Origin: Deltaproteobacteria bacterium
GTDB lineage: Bacteria; Desulfobacterota; Desulfobulbia; Desulfobulbales; VMSU01
DNA: 8,635 nt
Assembly: GCA_024274995.1 (NCBI GenBank)
Contig: JAJSAA010000239.1
Span: 1-8,635 of the forward strand
Reading direction: 5' to 3'
Shown here: positions 6,935 through 8,635 of the stretch, piece after piece
Layout: every line of letters starts with the position of its first letter
Numbering within the stretch: the first letter of the stretch is position 1
Notes under the pieces: generated by a model
Seen by the model: the letters and a program-made list of their open reading frames with translations, nothing else
Told to the model about the DNA's origin: nothing
Database searches by the model: none
Position numbers and translations under genes: made by a program

Positions 6935-7509
6935 TGCGCCGCCTGCAAAGATACCTGCCGCTGGCCATAATGGCTCTTATGGTAACGGCGGTTCAGCTTC
7001 TGACTTCTTATACCGGCACGGCCTATTATCTGACCCAGCTAACCATAACTGCCTATTACGGCCTGTTGATTATAGGACTCTGCGCCCTCATGGGCTATGC
7101 CGGGCAGCTCTCCCTGGGCCATGCCGGATTCTTTGCCATCGGCGGTTATGTGTCAGCGGCCCTCACCACCCATGATCTGACGGCCTGCCGGGATGATTTT
7201 TTTATTACCCTGCTCAATCACGCCCATCTTCTCATCAGCCGCCAGGATATTTACGGCGAACCGCTGCTCACGGTTAAGGCCTGGCCCGCCTGTCTCGCGG
7301 CCATTGCCGCCGCCCTGCTCATCGCCTTTATCATCGGTATCCCGGTTCTGAAATTAAAGGGCCATTATCTCGCCATGGCCACCATGGGCTTCGGGATTAT
7401 CATCTTCCGGATTGTCATGGCCGGCACCTATTTCGGTGAGGCGGATGGTATATCCGATGTACCAGCCTTTACTCTGCTGCCGGGGCTAACCGTCAGCGGC
7501 GATTTCTAA
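6934..7509 (+). CDS. livM: LivM-family ABC transporter permease, C-terminally truncated (probable pseudogene)
   Basis: The first 191 residues are a good LivM: GYAGQLSLGHAGFFAIGGYVSA (about 54-75), LKGHYLAMATMGFG (141-154), and FGEADGIS… (167-174) leading to the usual periplasmic segment. The frame ends in TAA (7507-7509) after …TVSGDF. Intact LivM proteins usually run to about 290-350 residues, so the coupling loop that docks on the ATPase and the last membrane helices are missing. The break coincides with a drop from about 60% to about 25% G+C, so this is a junction and not a point mutation. No other plus-strand frame continues the protein. AAGGAG (6923-6928) inside the end of livH serves the ATG. 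A truncated product would be unlikely to work with an ATPase. Confidence 0.88.
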   Translation: MRRLQRYLPLAIMALMVTAVQLLTSYTGTAYYLTQLTITAYYGLLIIGLCALMGYAGQLSLGHAGFFAIGGYVSAALTTHDLTACRDDFFITLLNHAHLLISRQDIYGEPLLTVKAWPACLAAIAAALLIAFIIGIPVLKLKGHYLAMATMGFGIIIFRIVMAGTYFGEADGISDVPAFTLLPGLTVSGDF

Positions 7510-7526
7510 ATTATCAATTTTTAGAA
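7504..7526. repeat. Inverted repeat at the livM breakpoint
   Basis: TTCTAAA (7504-7510) and TTTAGAA (7520-7526) form a perfect seven-base stem with a nine-base loop exactly where livM ends and the AT-rich DNA begins. A further TTCTAA copy lies at 7869-7874, on the other side of the islet. This may mark a recombination or insertion end, or be chance in AT-rich sequence. Confidence 0.35.
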
Positions 7527-7825
7527 TAATCATCTTCTATAGCTTCCCTTCTTAGTCTGTCCATATTTGTTTTTGGATAACCCAAAACATATGGTGCTGT
7601 CGCCTCATAATTATCATCAGATAATGTAATGAAATGGTACCTCATTATATTTTTTTCATTAAATTCTTTTCCTTTAATTAGGTTTATCCCAAATTCTTTT
7701 CCAATATGTTTGATATTGTCATAGATTTCAAAAATTTCTCCAAAATAATGATTAATATCAGAATCTAATTTTTTATCTAAATATCTGTTGGAAAAATAAA
7801 CCAAGAGACTCGTCGCTTTTTCCAT
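7507..7825. other. AT-rich islet of probable foreign origin
   Basis: Counting bases, 75 of 300 positions in 7501-7800 are G or C (25%), against 36 of 60 in 7441-7500 and 37 of 60 in 8161-8220. The left edge is sharp and falls in the livM coding sequence. The right edge is softer, between about 7800 and 7825. The islet is almost fully occupied by one minus-strand ORF. I see no transposase, integrase, tRNA or long terminal inverted repeat, so the mechanism is unknown. An assembly join between unrelated molecules would look the same. Confidence 0.65.
7514..7825 (-). CDS. Hypothetical protein in AT-rich islet, unrecognised
   Basis: The 103-residue predicted protein is charged and soluble-looking, rich in Lys, Asp, Glu, Asn and Ile, with no signal peptide or membrane segment. 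I recognise no family. The middle (about 20-60) looks helical and alternates acidic and basic residues; the C-terminal third includes APYVLGYPKTNMDRLRREAIEDD. An in-frame TAG seven to nine bases upstream of the ATG limits the frame to this size. The start has only a distant GAGGAAA (7841-7847 on the plus strand, 15 bases away). It could be a small intact gene, the C-terminal remnant of a larger gene brought in with the islet, or a non-coding open frame. Codon use is strongly A/T-ending, unlike every neighbour. Confidence 0.5.
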   Translation of the reverse strand: MEKATSLLVYFSNRYLDKKLDSDINHYFGEIFEIYDNIKHIGKEFGINLIKGKEFNEKNIMRYHFITLSDDNYEATAPYVLGYPKTNMDRLRREAIEDDYSKN

Positions 7826-7866
7826 ATTGCGCTAAGTGGCTTTCCTCGGTTATTGACTGTTTGGAA

Positions 7867-7874
7867 TATTCTAA
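7867..7874. repeat. Right-hand partner of the islet boundary repeat
   Basis: TATTCTAA here is the exact reverse complement of TTAGAATA at 7521-7528, and its TTCTAA core is also a direct repeat of 7504-7509. It lies three bases past the stop of the acetolactate-synthase-like gene. With only eight bases in AT-rich sequence, chance is a serious alternative. Confidence 0.25.
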
Positions 7875-7876
7875 TC

Positions 7877-8635
7877 TTAAATGGGGCATTGAATCTTTCC
7901 CAGCCGTTCGCTCAACAGGACGTTTTCCCGGTAGTCAATAGGAATAGTGATTAATACCGGCCTGTCCTGTTTAAAGGCCCATTCCAGGGCCGGAAGCAGA
8001 TCAACCGCATTTTCCACCCGTCGGCCCAGGCAGTCGAATGATTCGGCCAGTTTAATAAAATCTGGGTTATTAAAATGAAGATCGGTATGACGGTGAAAGT
8101 GATTTTCCTGTTTCCACTTGATGAGCCCGTACTCGTTATCTTCCCAGATCATCACCACAATATTGGCTCCGATCCGGCGGGCGGTTTCCAACTCCTGGAG
8201 GTTCATCAGGAACCCCCCGTCGCCGCAGATGGCCAGGATCTTCTTCTCTGGATATATCAGCTTGGCGGCAATGGCTCCCGGCAGAGCAAAGCCCATGGAA
8301 CAGAAGCCGTTGGGAATCAGGCAGGTGTTGGGATCGTCACAGTGATAATAGCGGGCTATCCACATCTTATGGGCTCCCACGTCACTGATAAGGATATCCT
8401 TCGGGCCCATGATCTGGCGGGTATCCCATAAGATTTTCTGGGGTCGGATGCTGTTTATGGTCTTGTCGTCTTTATGGGTGGCAAAATCATCTAACAGCAG
8501 GGCCCGTACCCTGGCCTGGCTGGATAGATCATAACTGAGCGGCTGGTTATCAAGACGCTGGTTCAGCATCCACAGGGCGTGGGGCAGGTCGCCCACGACC
8601 TCGATATCCACCCGGTAATGATCATCCGCTTCGGC
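7877..8635 (-). CDS. Thiamine-diphosphate enzyme, acetolactate synthase large-subunit type (N-terminus beyond window)
   Basis: The visible 252 residues are the C-terminal half of a TPP-dependent enzyme; the frame is still open at the window end, so the start lies outside. They cover the end of the central domain and the pyrophosphate-binding domain: SDVGAHKMW (about 84-92 of the visible part), NGFCSMGFALPGAIAAKL (109-126), GDGGFLMNLQELETA (138-152) and WEDNEYGLIKWK (164-175), the GDG…EDN cofactor and Mg2+ signature. The ending …IPIDYRENVLLSERLGK matches catabolic acetolactate synthases and their relatives, which join two pyruvates to acetolactate and CO2. A related 2-oxoacid decarboxylase or carboligase is possible. 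It faces livM tail to tail across the AT-rich islet, and its own G+C resembles the rest of the cluster. Confidence 0.88.
   Translation of the reverse strand, partial: AEADDHYRVDIEVVGDLPHALWMLNQRLDNQPLSYDLSSQARVRALLLDDFATHKDDKTINSIRPQKILWDTRQIMGPKDILISDVGAHKMWIARYYHCDDPNTCLIPNGFCSMGFALPGAIAAKLIYPEKKILAICGDGGFLMNLQELETARRIGANIVVMIWEDNEYGLIKWKQENHFHRHTDLHFNNPDFIKLAESFDCLGRRVENAVDLLPALEWAFKQDRPVLITIPIDYRENVLLSERLGKIQCPI

Noticed and set aside
7507..7876. Insertion sequence or CRISPR remnant in the AT-rich islet
   Set aside because: There is no transposase motif, no regularly spaced repeats and no long terminal inverted repeats; only short six- to eight-base matches are present.
8075..8431. 118- and 75-codon plus-strand ORFs opposite the acetolactate-synthase-like gene
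   Set aside because: Both are antisense to the GDGGF and WEDNEYGLIKW coding regions and have no start signals; they are shadows.

Overview
The window carries a tightly packed plus-strand gene cluster for 2-oxoacid/arylacetyl-CoA metabolism and amino-acid-type ABC transport. It then breaks abruptly into an AT-rich islet and a minus-strand thiamine-diphosphate enzyme. The genes are those of a strict anaerobe: oxygen-sensitive ferredoxin-linked 2-oxoacid oxidoreductase and AMP-forming arylacetate-CoA ligase. Gene order and protein style resemble sulfate-reducing or syntrophic Desulfobacterota (former Deltaproteobacteria). That placement is an inference from familiarity, not a search.

Layout. 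1-64: tail of an unidentified plus-strand gene. 65-396: a 332-base gene-free stretch holding a nested hairpin element (72-138) and a possible structured leader (164-216). 397-2777: iorA and iorB, overlapping by ATGA, encode indolepyruvate:ferredoxin oxidoreductase. 2911-4209: a PaaK-type phenylacetate-CoA ligase with a TTG start. 4312-4743: a two-ACT-domain protein. 4821-5981: a secreted LivK-type binding protein. 6044-6934: LivH-type permease. 6934-7509: LivM-type permease, cut off after 191 residues. 7507 to about 7825: roughly 25% G+C (75 of 300 bases in 7501-7800) against about 60% just before it, containing one minus-strand ORF of unknown function. 7877-8635: C-terminal part of a catabolic acetolactate-synthase-like enzyme on the minus strand, running off the window end.

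How the genes work together. IorAB interconverts aryl pyruvates (transaminated Trp, Phe, Tyr) and arylacetyl-CoA plus CO2 with ferredoxin. PaaK interconverts arylacetate, ATP and CoA with arylacetyl-CoA. Together they could run as aromatic amino acid breakdown, or in reverse as amino acid synthesis from arylacetates. The ACT protein is a plausible amino-acid sensor for the pathway, and the Liv-type transporter a plausible importer of the substrate. Sequence alone does not settle direction or substrate.

The most unusual spot is the livM/AT-rich junction. LivM loses the cytoplasmic loop that would contact the ATPase, no livG or livF follows, and an orphan ORF in foreign-looking DNA occupies the breakpoint. 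This could be a real insertion or rearrangement, or an assembly chimera.
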